Positions 19,631 to 27,636 of a DNA stretch of 64,000 bases are shown one piece after another. Origin of the DNA: JBHYDC01 sp051861205. Its GTDB lineage: Bacteria; Pseudomonadota; Alphaproteobacteria; Rhizobiales; Pleomorphomonadaceae. Positions within the stretch are counted from its first letter, which is position 1. The number at the start of each line of letters is the position of its first letter. The stretch covers positions 94,002 to 158,001 of the forward strand of contig JBHYDC010000012.1 of assembly GCA_051861205.1 (NCBI GenBank). Direction: 5' to 3'. The notes under the pieces are model-generated. The model searched no databases. It was given only the letters and a program-made list of their open reading frames with translations, and was not told where the DNA came from. The position numbers were made by a program, and so were the translations under genes.

Positions 19631-20763
19631 CCGCCCCCTTTGCCTTCCGCCTGATCGCCACCGACGGCGCCGCCCGCCGGGGCGAAATCACCACGCCGCA
19701 TGGCGTCGTGCGCACCCCCGCTTTCATGCCGGTGGGCACGCAAGGCACGGTGAAGGCGATGTTCATGGACGACGTGCGCGGCACCGGCGCCGACGTCGTT
19801 CTCGGCAACACCTATCACCTGATGCTGCGGCCCGGAGCGGAGCGGGTGGCGGCGCTGGGCGGGTTGCATAAGTTCTCGACGTGGCCGCACACGATCTTGA
19901 CCGATTCCGGCGGCTTCCAGGTCATGTCGCTGGCGCAGCTTCGCAAGCTCGACGAGCGCGGCGTCACCTTTCAGAGCCACATCGACGGCAAACGCTATGA
20001 CTTGACGCCGGAACGGTCGGTCGAGATTCAGGGCCTCCTCGGCTCCGATATTCAGATGCAGCTCGACGAGTGCGTGCGTCTGCCCGCCGAGCCCAAGGAC
20101 GTGGAGCGCGGTATGCGCCTGTCGCTGCGCTGGGCCGAGCGGTCACGCGCGCAATTCGAAGCGATGGGCGGCCCCGCCAAAGGGCAGGGGCTCTACGGCA
20201 TCGTCCAGGGCGGCGACGTGCCGGCGCTGCGGGTGCAGAGCGCCGAGGCGCTGACCGCGATGCCCTTCGAGGGGTACTCCGTCGGCGGCCTTGCGGTCGG
20301 CGAGCCGCAGGCGGTGATGCTGGCGATGCTCGACATCGTGAACCCGGTGCTGCCCGTTGAAAAGCCGCGCTATCTCATGGGCGTCGGCACGCCGGACGAC
20401 ATCATCGAGAGCGTTGCGCGCGGTATCGACCAGTTCGACTGCGTGATGCCCACGCGCGCCGGCCGTCACGGCCTTGCCTACACCCGCTTCGGCAAGCTCA
20501 ACTTCCGCAACGCCCGCCATGCCGACGATCCCCGTCCGATCGACGAGACGTCGTCCTGCCCGGCCGCGCGCGACTACAGCCGCGCCTATCTGCACCACCT
20601 CATCCGCACGGGCGAGGCGCTTGGCGGCATGCTGCTGACGTGGGTGAACGTCGCCTATTACCAGTCGTTGATGCAGGGCATCCGCGACGCGATCGAGGCC
20701 GGCCGCTTCGCCGATTTCATGGCCGAAACCAAGGCAAGCTGGGCGCGCGGCGAAGCCGGTTGA
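19627..20763 (+). CDS. tgt: queuine/preQ1 tRNA-ribosyltransferase (bacterial TGT)
   Basis: Exchanges guanine for preQ1 in the anticodon of four tRNAs. Of 378 residues, catalytic and base-recognition segments are present: DSGGFQVMSLAQL, LDECVRLPAEP and FDCVMPTRAGRHG. The usual zinc-binding C-x-C-x2-C reads SSCPAARDYSRAYLHHL, and the usual histidine position reads LTWVNVAYYQ, so three of the four ligands seem replaced. It still partners queA by a 4-bp overlap, so the pathway is probably functional, perhaps with a zinc-independent fold. See findings. Confidence 0.92.
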   Translation: MTAPFAFRLIATDGAARRGEITTPHGVVRTPAFMPVGTQGTVKAMFMDDVRGTGADVVLGNTYHLMLRPGAERVAALGGLHKFSTWPHTILTDSGGFQVMSLAQLRKLDERGVTFQSHIDGKRYDLTPERSVEIQGLLGSDIQMQLDECVRLPAEPKDVERGMRLSLRWAERSRAQFEAMGGPAKGQGLYGIVQGGDVPALRVQSAEALTAMPFEGYSVGGLAVGEPQAVMLAMLDIVNPVLPVEKPRYLMGVGTPDDIIESVARGIDQFDCVMPTRAGRHGLAYTRFGKLNFRNARHADDPRPIDETSSCPAARDYSRAYLHHLIRTGEALGGMLLTWVNVAYYQSLMQGIRDAIEAGRFADFMAETKASWARGEAG

Positions 20764-20776
20764 TCCGTGGTCGCCG

Positions 20777-21193
20777 TCACGCCGATTGCGCGGGAGCCTT
20801 GACGATCTGGCAGGCGGAAATCTTCCACGCGCCATCCGGCTGGCGCTCCAGCCGGTAAAGCGCGGTGTAGGATTCCCCGTCCGGGCCGACCAGGAACACC
20901 TCCTGCGCATATCCGCCGGGAATTTCCTTCAGCCGCCCGTAAGCGACCGATTTCGGGCGATAAACCGGCTGATAACCGTTCTTCACCATCGCCATGAAAA
21001 CATCCGCGCTTGGGAACATCCGGCGGATTTGCGGGGCGGCGAAGGAATAGGCGGTTGCGCCGTCGTCGGCCTGGAAGGCGCGGATCTGGCTGTCGATCAC
21101 ACTGCGAATGCCCGGCGCGTCGGCGCTCTCCTCCGCCCGCGCCAGTCCCCCGATCATCAGCAAAGCGGCCATCAAAAAAGCTGCAAAGCGCAT
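20777..21193 (-). CDS. exported DUF4864 family protein
   Basis: 138 residues from the ATG at 21193: signal peptide MRFAAFLMAALLMIGGLARA, then a mature domain with IRSVIDSQIRAFQADDGATAYSFAAPQIRRMFPSADVFM and ALYRLERQPDGAWKISACQIV, a SnoaL-like layout characteristic of DUF4864. Function unknown. The longer frame to 21418 is antisense to the ruvX region and was trimmed. Confidence 0.75.
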   Translation of the reverse strand: MRFAAFLMAALLMIGGLARAEESADAPGIRSVIDSQIRAFQADDGATAYSFAAPQIRRMFPSADVFMAMVKNGYQPVYRPKSVAYGRLKEIPGGYAQEVFLVGPDGESYTALYRLERQPDGAWKISACQIVKAPAQSA

Positions 21194-21317
21194 TGCATCC
21201 TCCCTCGGTCGGATGGGAGCGCATGCGAGATAGCGCGCTCCTATGATGATTAAGGCTAGCACTCCAAAGCCGCACGGAAAGGGGGCGGGGCGAAAAAAGC
21301 AGCGAAATCGCGAAAAT

Positions 21318-21821
21318 TCAGAGGAGGCGGCGCCGATCGTCGAGCCGTTCGGCCACATGCAGCCGGTCGAGGAAGCCTTGCAGGATGAAGCTAGCGGCCA
21401 TCTTGTCCACCACTTCACCCCGGCGGCGGCGGGACGCGTCGGCTTCCAACAGCGTTCGCGTTACGGCGGCGGTGGAGAGGCGCTCGTCCCAGTAGGTGAT
21501 CGGCAGGGCGGTGAGCGGTCGCAGGTTGCGCACGAAGGCGCGGGTGGCCTGCGCGCGCGGCCCTTCCGACCCATCCATGTTCACCGGTAACCCCATGACG
21601 AGGCCGCCGACGCCGTGCTTCGTCGCCAGCTCCAGAAGGGCCTGAACGTCCCTGGTGAACTTCACCCGTGCTATGGTCTGCATCGGAGAGGCGATGCGCA
21701 GCCCGCCGTCGGATATGGCGATGCCGATCGTCTTGGTGCCGAGATCCAGCCCGAACAGCCGGGTGCCGGAAGGCAAGGCAGCAGCGAAGGCAATGGGGTC
21801 TTCCAGTGGGGGGATGCTCAT
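21318..21821 (-). CDS. ruvX: RuvX/YqgF RNase H-like nuclease
   Basis: Proposed Holliday junction resolvase, also implicated in 16S rRNA 5' processing. 167 residues from the ATG at 21821. The first catalytic Asp is in RLFGLDLGTKTIGIAISD, then GLPVNMDGSEGPRAQATRAF and YWDERLSTAAVTRTLLEADA, ending VVDKMAASFILQGFLD. Full length. The upstream extension to 22112 runs through a repeat element and is not coding. Confidence 0.9.
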   Translation of the reverse strand: MSIPPLEDPIAFAAALPSGTRLFGLDLGTKTIGIAISDGGLRIASPMQTIARVKFTRDVQALLELATKHGVGGLVMGLPVNMDGSEGPRAQATRAFVRNLRPLTALPITYWDERLSTAAVTRTLLEADASRRRRGEVVDKMAASFILQGFLDRLHVAERLDDRRRLL

Positions 21822-21910
21822 GCGCGGGGCATAGCACGCGCGGGCGGGATGGTCACGGGGAGTGGAGGGGATGGGTGGCAAGTCTCCTCTCGAGGGAGCG
21901 TGCACCTTTT

Positions 21911-22053
21911 CCTTCTCCCCTTGTGGGAGAAGGTGTCGCGGCAGCGACGGTTGAGGGGTCTTTCCCGCTTTGCTTGCGGTTTGGGCTTGCCTGTAACGTA
22001 AGCAACCCCTCATCCGGCCCTCGCGGGCCACCTTCTCCCGCAAGGGGAGAAGG
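21911..22053. repeat. inverted pair of ~49-bp intergenic repeat elements
   Basis: Two copies of one element in inverted orientation: 21911-21959 (begins CCTTCTCCCCTTG, ends TTGAGGGGT) and 22005-22053 (its reverse complement with a variable middle). Each copy holds small internal palindromes (CTTCTCCC/GGGAGAAG). The same sequence recurs at 53960-54049 and as a fragment at 47954-47978. This is a dispersed intergenic repeat of a type common in Rhizobiales genomes; the pair can fold into a long hairpin between ruvX and the pterin dehydratase homologue. Confidence 0.8.
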
Positions 22054-22108
22054 AGAAGGTAGGGCGGCGCGTGTCGGTGAGGTTGTGCTACGACCCCGCT
22101 CGCACCCC

Positions 22109-22477
22109 TCACTTGTCATACTTGATATACGCGAAGCGCTGATCTTGCGGGGTGCCTTCCAGGCCTTCGCCCTCCAGGCCCGGCTGCCAGCCGATCACGT
22201 CTTCGATCTTCTTTGCCAGCGCGAAGTCTTTGTCGGTGATGCCCTTGGCGTGATGGTTCATCAGCCGCACTTCTACCCAGGCGTAGGACGCGGTGATGTC
22301 GGGGTGGTGCCAGGCGGCTTCGGCGAGGTGGCCGACGGTGTTGATCACCATCAGCGTGCCCTTCCAGGAGGCGGTTTTGTAGGTGCGGCGGATCCAGCCG
22401 TCCTCATAGCGCCAATGCGGCAGGTCGCGGGCGAGGCGTGCGGTGATTTCATCGTCGGAGTAGGTCTTTTCAGCCAT
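22109..22477 (-). CDS. pterin-4a-carbinolamine dehydratase homologue
   Basis: About 122 residues starting MAEKTYSDDEI, with GGAGG 8 nt upstream. The PCD active-site region GHLAEAAWHHPDITASY and the later MNHHAKGITDKDFALAKKIE are clear. In organisms with aromatic amino-acid hydroxylases it recycles tetrahydrobiopterin, but no hydroxylase is nearby. It sits next to beta-RFAP synthase and the H4MPT genes, so a role in methanopterin pterin chemistry is more likely here (inference). It is divergent from the RFAP synthase gene. Confidence 0.85.
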   Translation of the reverse strand: MAEKTYSDDEITARLARDLPHWRYEDGWIRRTYKTASWKGTLMVINTVGHLAEAAWHHPDITASYAWVEVRLMNHHAKGITDKDFALAKKIEDVIGWQPGLEGEGLEGTPQDQRFAYIKYDK

Positions 22478-22573
22478 GATTGCATCCTCCACCCCGCGAC
22501 GCCAAACTACGGGCGATGCCCAATGGTATCAGCTAGGCTTGCGCGGCCAAGGGTTTAATGGACGCAGCGGCGG

Positions 22574-23572
22574 ATGATCGGAACGGCGATGGCAGAGCGC
22601 GGTGGACCCGGCGGAGCGGTGGCGAGCGTGCGGGTGCGCGCGCCGGCCCGGCTGCACCTTGGGCTCATCGACCTATCCGGCAGCCTCGGCCGCCGCTTTG
22701 GCTCGATCGGGCTGGCGGTGGATGCGCCCGCTTTCGACATGACGATGCGCCCCTCGGCCACGCTCACCGCAACGGGGCCGGAAGCGACCCGCGTGCTGCG
22801 ATATGTCCACGAGGCGGCGGCGGCGCTCGGGCTCCCCGCGCTGGCGGACATCACGATCCGCGAGGCGATTCCGGCGCATGCTGGTTTCGGGTCCGGCACG
22901 CAAGTTGCGCTCGCGGTTGCGGCGGGGCTCGGGCGGCTCAACCGGTTGGCGGTGGATATCGGCGCGGCGGCGGGGCGGCTGGCGCGGGGCGCGCGATCGG
23001 GTATCGGCGTCGGCGCGTTTCTGACGGGCGGATTTCTGGTCGACGGCGGGCGCGGGCCGGACGACGCGGTGCCGCCTATCATCGCGCGGCTGCCGTTTCC
23101 GGAGGACTGGCGGCTCGTTCTGATCGAGGACGCGGCGTCCACGGGCGTGCATGGCAGGGCGGAGGCTGCGGCGTTTCAATCGCTGCCGCCGATGGACGAC
23201 GGAGAAGTCGCCCATCTCTGCCGGCTGGTGATGGTGCGCCTGCTGCCGGGCCTTGCCACCGCCGATATCGGCGCGGCGGGTGCGGCGCTGACGGAGATCC
23301 AGGCCCGGCTCGGCGACTATTTTGCCCCAGCGCAAGGCGGGAACAGGTTCGCGAGCCCGGCAGTTTCAACGGTACTCGACGCGGCAATGGCGGCGGGCGC
23401 GGCGGGGGTCGGTCAGAGTTCGTGGGGGCCGACCGGCTTCGCGCTCACCGCGTCGGCGGCTGAAGCGAGTGCGCTTGTGGACCGGATCGGGCGCGACGGA
23501 CACGCAGGGTTGAGGGTGCGGATCGTGCGAGGCAGAAATCAGGGTGCGGTGATCGAGACCACGACGTTCTAA
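22574..23572 (+). CDS. beta-ribofuranosylaminobenzene 5'-phosphate synthase (RFAP synthase)
   Basis: First committed step of methanopterin synthesis: joins 4-aminobenzoate (or hydroxybenzoate) with PRPP, releasing CO2 and PPi. 332 residues of the GHMP-kinase superfamily, with APARLHLGLIDLSGSLGRRFGSIGLAVD at the N-terminus, the glycine-rich AHAGFGSGTQVALAVA loop, and GVGQSSWGPTGFAL near the end, all typical of the Methylobacterium Orf4 type. An internal ATG at 22589 is an alternative start. It leads the mtdB-mch-fae block. Confidence 0.9.
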   Translation: MIGTAMAERGGPGGAVASVRVRAPARLHLGLIDLSGSLGRRFGSIGLAVDAPAFDMTMRPSATLTATGPEATRVLRYVHEAAAALGLPALADITIREAIPAHAGFGSGTQVALAVAAGLGRLNRLAVDIGAAAGRLARGARSGIGVGAFLTGGFLVDGGRGPDDAVPPIIARLPFPEDWRLVLIEDAASTGVHGRAEAAAFQSLPPMDDGEVAHLCRLVMVRLLPGLATADIGAAGAALTEIQARLGDYFAPAQGGNRFASPAVSTVLDAAMAAGAAGVGQSSWGPTGFALTASAAEASALVDRIGRDGHAGLRVRIVRGRNQGAVIETTTF

Positions 23573-23706
23573 CGTCGCATTCGCTGGAGTGCTTTCCGGC
23601 TTGGCGGACTCGCCGGACAGAAGAAATCGCTCCAAATTCAAGAGGCTCGATCGGCTGAGCTGCAAGCACATGCGGCATCGGACGCAAAATCTACCGTGAG
23701 GGATCG

Positions 23707-24603
23707 ATGGCCAAGACTATCCTGCACATGATCACGCCGCAAAAACACATGAGCCCGTTCGACGTGAACATGGCGGTCGATGCTGGATTTGATGTGGTCG
23801 TGCCCTATGAGGGCGTTGAGCTTCAGGAGGTTCGCGGCCTCGTGCAGGACGCGATCTTCTCCCGTTCGCCGGCAAACGCGGTCAAAACCGGCTTCTTCAT
23901 CGGCGGCAAGAGCGCCGGTCTTGCGCTCGACATGATGAAAACGGCGGTCGAAAGCTTCGTGCCGCCCTTCGCGATCAACGTGTTCGCCGATCCGGCCGGC
24001 TCGTTCACCACCGCGGCCGGCATGGTGGCCTCGGCGGAATGGCTGCTGGCGGGCAGATTCGGCACGGATCTGAAATCGAAGCGCGTCGTGATCTATGGCG
24101 GTACGGGCGTGGTCGCCTATTCCGCAGCGGTGATCGCGGCGCTTCAGGGCGCGTCGGTGGTCATCACGGGTTACGACGGGCCCGCGCGCGTGACGCGGAT
24201 CGCGGCCGACATGAAAACCCGCTTCGGCGTGGACGTGGAAGCGGCCGACGGCTCGTCCGGCGAGAAGAACCTCCAGGCCGCGAGCGGCGCGCACGTTATC
24301 TTTTCCGCCGGGCCGGCGGGTGTGCGCATCCTCGACGAAACCCAGATCGCCGCGATCCCGACGCTGCTTGTCGCCGCCGACGTCAACGCCGTGCCGCCCT
24401 CTGGCATCGCTGGCATTGATGCCATGGCGAACGGATCGCCGATCGCGGGCGCGGAACGGGCCGTGGCGCTCGGCGCGCTCGCCATCGGCAACGTTAAATA
24501 TCAGGCGCAACACCTTCTTTTTAAACGCATGATCGAAACTGAGACCCCGCTCGCGCTCGACTTCCGCCATGCCTTCGACGAAGCGCGGCGGTTCCTGAAA
24601 TGA
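23707..24603 (+). CDS. mtdB: NAD(P)-dependent methylene-tetrahydromethanopterin dehydrogenase
   Basis: Oxidises methylene-H4MPT to methenyl-H4MPT, producing NAD(P)H. 298 residues, start MAKTILHMITPQKHMSPFDV. The nucleotide-binding loop is YGGTGVVAYSAAVIAALQGA, then VITGYDGPARVTRIAADM. The length and the NMAVDAGFD and IGNVKYQAQHLLFKRM blocks match MtdB rather than the folate-linked MtdA. It stands directly before the ATP-grasp gene and mch. Confidence 0.93.
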   Translation: MAKTILHMITPQKHMSPFDVNMAVDAGFDVVVPYEGVELQEVRGLVQDAIFSRSPANAVKTGFFIGGKSAGLALDMMKTAVESFVPPFAINVFADPAGSFTTAAGMVASAEWLLAGRFGTDLKSKRVVIYGGTGVVAYSAAVIAALQGASVVITGYDGPARVTRIAADMKTRFGVDVEAADGSSGEKNLQAASGAHVIFSAGPAGVRILDETQIAAIPTLLVAADVNAVPPSGIAGIDAMANGSPIAGAERAVALGALAIGNVKYQAQHLLFKRMIETETPLALDFRHAFDEARRFLK

Positions 24604-24685
24604 TGCCCTCGCGCCGGATTTCGTCCTGACCGCCCCCGCCATCCTCGTCATCGCCCAATCCGCCCGCGCGCTCGCGTCGGCGGCG

Positions 24686-25747
24686 GTGCGGGCGGGATAT
24701 CGGCCGATCGCGGTGGATCATTTTGCCGATGAGGACACCCGCGCGCTCAGCCTCCACGCCGAACGCTACCCCGGCGGTTTTCTCTGCGGGTTCCGGCGCG
24801 GCCTGCTGATGCCCGCCATCGAACGGGCGATTGAAGCCGCGGGCACCGATCCGATCGGCGTCGTGCTCGGATCGGGCTTTGAGGACCGGCCGCGCCTGAT
24901 CGCCACGATCGCCGCGCGCTGGCGGCTTTTCGGCTGCGGGCCTTCTGCGGTGGCGGCGGTCAAGCACCCGGAGGATTTCGCCCGCGCGCTCGATGCGCTC
25001 GGCGTGCCGCATCCCCGCGTTTCCCGGAGCGTGGAAACGGCTGGCGATTGGCTCATCCGGCGGCGCGGCGCATCGGGCGGCGGGCATATTCGCCCTGCAG
25101 CGCCCGGCCCGGTGCCGCCTCATCACTTCGCGCAGCAGCGTATGCCCGGCACGCCTGTTTCCGCACTGGTTCTCGCCCACCGCACGGGAGGATCGGTGGT
25201 CGCCTTTTCGCGCCAGTGGGCGGACCCCGCGCCGGACCAGCCCTACCGCTTCGGCGGGCTTACCGGCCCGGTTACGCTCGCGCCTGCGCTGGAGGTTAAG
25301 ATCCGCGTTGCGACCGACCGGATATCGGCCCATTTCGGCCTTGCCGGCCTCGTCAGCCTGGACATGCTGATCGAGGGCGGCGACTGGTGGCTGACTGAGA
25401 TCAATCCGCGCCCCGGCGCGTCGCTCGACGCGCTCGACCTTACCAATCCGCCGCTTCTGGCCGCCCATATCGCCGCGTGCAACGGCGAGCGGTTGAACCT
25501 TGCCCCGTCCAATGCGACCATCCGCGCGACGGCGGTCGTTTACGCGCCCGCGACGTGCTGCCTACCGCCGGTGGTATGCTGGCCCGATTACGTGCTGGAC
25601 CGCCCGCCGGGCAGCGCAAGGTTCCAGGCAGGTGAGCCGGTTGCGACGGTGATCGCCGAGGCCGCCTCGGCCGAAGACGCGGAGCGGCTGGTGCGCGAAC
25701 GGGCCCGTGAAATCACGGGCAAACTTGAGGAAGCGGCCGATGACTAA
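24686..25747 (+). CDS. ATP-grasp protein of the H4MPT cluster (Orf5 type)
   Basis: ATP-grasp ligase between mtdB and mch, the position of Orf5 in methylotrophs, which I recall being linked to methylofuran synthesis by joining tyrosine and glutamate. Features: an N-terminal Rossmann-like part, MPGTPVSALVLAHRTGGSVVAFSRQWAD, and the ATP/Mg site LVSLDMLIEGGDWWLTEINPRPGASLDAL. The first canonical in-frame start is the GTG at 24686, but the reading frame is open back to 24599 and encodes the missing first strand (APAILVIAQSARALASAAV). A CTG at 24626 would give the complete domain. It overlaps mch by 8 bp. Confidence 0.85.
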   Translation: MRAGYRPIAVDHFADEDTRALSLHAERYPGGFLCGFRRGLLMPAIERAIEAAGTDPIGVVLGSGFEDRPRLIATIAARWRLFGCGPSAVAAVKHPEDFARALDALGVPHPRVSRSVETAGDWLIRRRGASGGGHIRPAAPGPVPPHHFAQQRMPGTPVSALVLAHRTGGSVVAFSRQWADPAPDQPYRFGGLTGPVTLAPALEVKIRVATDRISAHFGLAGLVSLDMLIEGGDWWLTEINPRPGASLDALDLTNPPLLAAHIAACNGERLNLAPSNATIRATAVVYAPATCCLPPVVCWPDYVLDRPPGSARFQAGEPVATVIAEAASAEDAERLVRERAREITGKLEEAADD

Positions 25748-26714
25748 CCCATCGAAGCGGGCGAGCGTGGGGGCTCTGGCGGCGCCTCTCGTCGAGGCGC
25801 TGGTGCGCGACGCCGACCGGCTGCGGCTTTCTCTTGCCACCGGCCCGCTCGGCTGCCGGTTGATCGACGCGGGCGCGGGCGTAGCCGGCGGGCTGGAGGC
25901 CGGGCGCCGGATCGTCGAGATTTGTCTCGGCGGGCTCGGACAGGTCGCGATCGTGCCCACGCCGCATCTGACAAACTGGCCGTTTTCGATCCAAGTAGGG
26001 TCCGCAGATCCGGTCACGGCCTGCCTCGGCAGTCAATATGCCGGGTGGTCGCTTGCGGGCGGGGAGGGCGACGATGGCTGGTTTGCGCTCGGCTCCGGCC
26101 CTGGCCGGGCCACCGCCGCTGTCGAGGCGCTCTTCGGTGAGCTTGGCTATAAGGACGCGGGCGGCGATATCGTGTTGGTGCTGGAATCCGCCGCGCCCCC
26201 GCCGGAAAGCGTGGTGCGCATGGTGGCGGACGTGACGGGCGTTGCGGCGGATCGCATCACCTTCATCTATGCGCCGACGCAGAGCCTCGCCGGGTCCACC
26301 CAGGTTGTGGGCCGGGTGCTGGAGGTGGCGCTCCACAAGGTCCACACGCTGCATTTCCCGCTGGAGCGCGTGGTCGACGGCATCGGCCTTGCCCCGCTCG
26401 CCCCGCCGACGCCCGACTTCGTGACCGCCATGGGCCGCACCAACGACGCGATCATCTACGGCGGGCGGGTGCACCTCTTCGTCACCGGGCCAGAGGACGA
26501 GGCCGAGGCGCTAGCCCATAATCTGCCCAGCCGTGGATCGCGCGATTACGGCCGGCCCTTCGCGGAGGTTTTCCGGAAATTCGGCGGCGATTTCTACGCC
26601 ATCGACGCCGCTCTGTTTTCGCCTGCCGAGGTGCTGGTGACGGCGCTCGTCAGCGGCCGAACCTTCCGTGGCGGCGCCATCGCACCCGATCTCGTCGATG
26701 CCTCCTTCCGCTGA
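25740..26714 (+). CDS. mch: methenyl-tetrahydromethanopterin cyclohydrolase
   Basis: Hydrolyses methenyl-H4MPT to 5-formyl-H4MPT in formaldehyde oxidation. About 324 residues from the ATG at 25740, which overlaps the end of the ATP-grasp gene. Family blocks include VGSADPVTACLGSQYAGW, FALGSGPGRA, and VHTLHFPLERVVDGIG...PPTPDFVTAMGRTNDAIIYGG. The 3' end overlaps the next ATP-grasp gene by 17 bp. The upstream ATG at 25707 lies deeper in the previous gene and is unlikely. Confidence 0.94.
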   Translation: MTNPSKRASVGALAAPLVEALVRDADRLRLSLATGPLGCRLIDAGAGVAGGLEAGRRIVEICLGGLGQVAIVPTPHLTNWPFSIQVGSADPVTACLGSQYAGWSLAGGEGDDGWFALGSGPGRATAAVEALFGELGYKDAGGDIVLVLESAAPPPESVVRMVADVTGVAADRITFIYAPTQSLAGSTQVVGRVLEVALHKVHTLHFPLERVVDGIGLAPLAPPTPDFVTAMGRTNDAIIYGGRVHLFVTGPEDEAEALAHNLPSRGSRDYGRPFAEVFRKFGGDFYAIDAALFSPAEVLVTALVSGRTFRGGAIAPDLVDASFR

Positions 26715-27636
26715 CTCCGCCCTTGTCGTCGTCTTTACCGACGGGCCGGACTGGCACCTGAAGGCGCTGAAACGCGCGCTGGGGCGGCGCGGGATCGTGC
26801 CCGTCGTGGCGTCCTTGCGCGATGTGGCCTTCGACGTGGGTGCGCGCGAACCGGTCTCGATTCCAGTCTCGATTCCGGGCACGGGAGGCCGTTTTCCGCG
26901 CGCCGTTCTCGTACGAGGCATCGCGGCGGGCAGTTTCGAAGCGATCACGCTTCGGCTCGGCGTGCTGCACGAGTTGGAGGCGGCGGGCGTGCTGGTGTGG
27001 AACCCGGCGCGGGCGATCGAGCGGTGCGTCGACAAATCCGCAACCAGCGTCGCGCTCGCGCGGGCCGGCCTGCCGACGCCGCGCACCTTCGTGTCGGAAA
27101 ACGCCGAACGGGTGCTGGATTTTCTGGATGGGGAACTCGCGGCGGGTCATTTCGTGGTGTCGAAGCCGCTGTTCGGGTCGCAGGGCAAAGGCATCCGCCT
27201 CTTGACCGCGCGGGAGGATTTGCCGCAACCGGAGGCCGTCAACGGCGTCTATTATCTCCAACGGTTCCTGCCGCCGGCCGACGGGCGCTTCCGCGACATG
27301 CGCGTATTCGTTTCCGGCGGCGCGGCGGTGGCGGGCATGATCCGCCGCAGCCAGACATGGATCACCAACGTCCACCAAGGCGCGACGCCGGAACCCTATG
27401 TTGTGCCTGCCGCCGCCGAACGCCTCGCCGTCGCGGCGGCTCGATCGGTCGGCGCGGCCTTCGCGGGTGTGGATCTGATCGAGGACGGCGACGGATTGTC
27501 CGTGCTGGAGGTGAACTCCATGCCCGCCTGGAGCGGCCTTCAAAGCGTCGCCGCGCCCGATATCGCGGACCGCCTGATCGCCGATTTCCTGCGCGCGGCC
27601 GGCATCGCGGGACGGGAACCGGAGTTGCCGGTGTGA
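26698..27636 (+). CDS. RimK-type ATP-grasp ligase of the H4MPT cluster (Orf7 type)
   Basis: 312 residues starting MPPSADSALVVVFTDGPDWH. ATP-grasp elements: DKSATSVALARAGLPTPRTF, VVSKPLFGSQGKGIRLL, RDMRVFVSGGAAVAGMIRRS, and metal-binding EVNSMPAWSGLQSV. RimK-like ligases add glutamate or other amino acids to acceptors, so a role in H4MPT or methylofuran side-chain glutamylation is plausible (inference). Overlapping start and stop with both neighbours indicates tight coupling. Confidence 0.88.
   Translation: MPPSADSALVVVFTDGPDWHLKALKRALGRRGIVPVVASLRDVAFDVGAREPVSIPVSIPGTGGRFPRAVLVRGIAAGSFEAITLRLGVLHELEAAGVLVWNPARAIERCVDKSATSVALARAGLPTPRTFVSENAERVLDFLDGELAAGHFVVSKPLFGSQGKGIRLLTAREDLPQPEAVNGVYYLQRFLPPADGRFRDMRVFVSGGAAVAGMIRRSQTWITNVHQGATPEPYVVPAAAERLAVAAARSVGAAFAGVDLIEDGDGLSVLEVNSMPAWSGLQSVAAPDIADRLIADFLRAAGIAGREPELPV

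Noticed and set aside
22558..23463. Alternative 301-codon frame overlapping the RFAP synthase gene
   Set aside because: The translation is Gly/Arg/Ala low-complexity, while the other frame gives a clear GHMP-type RFAP synthase.
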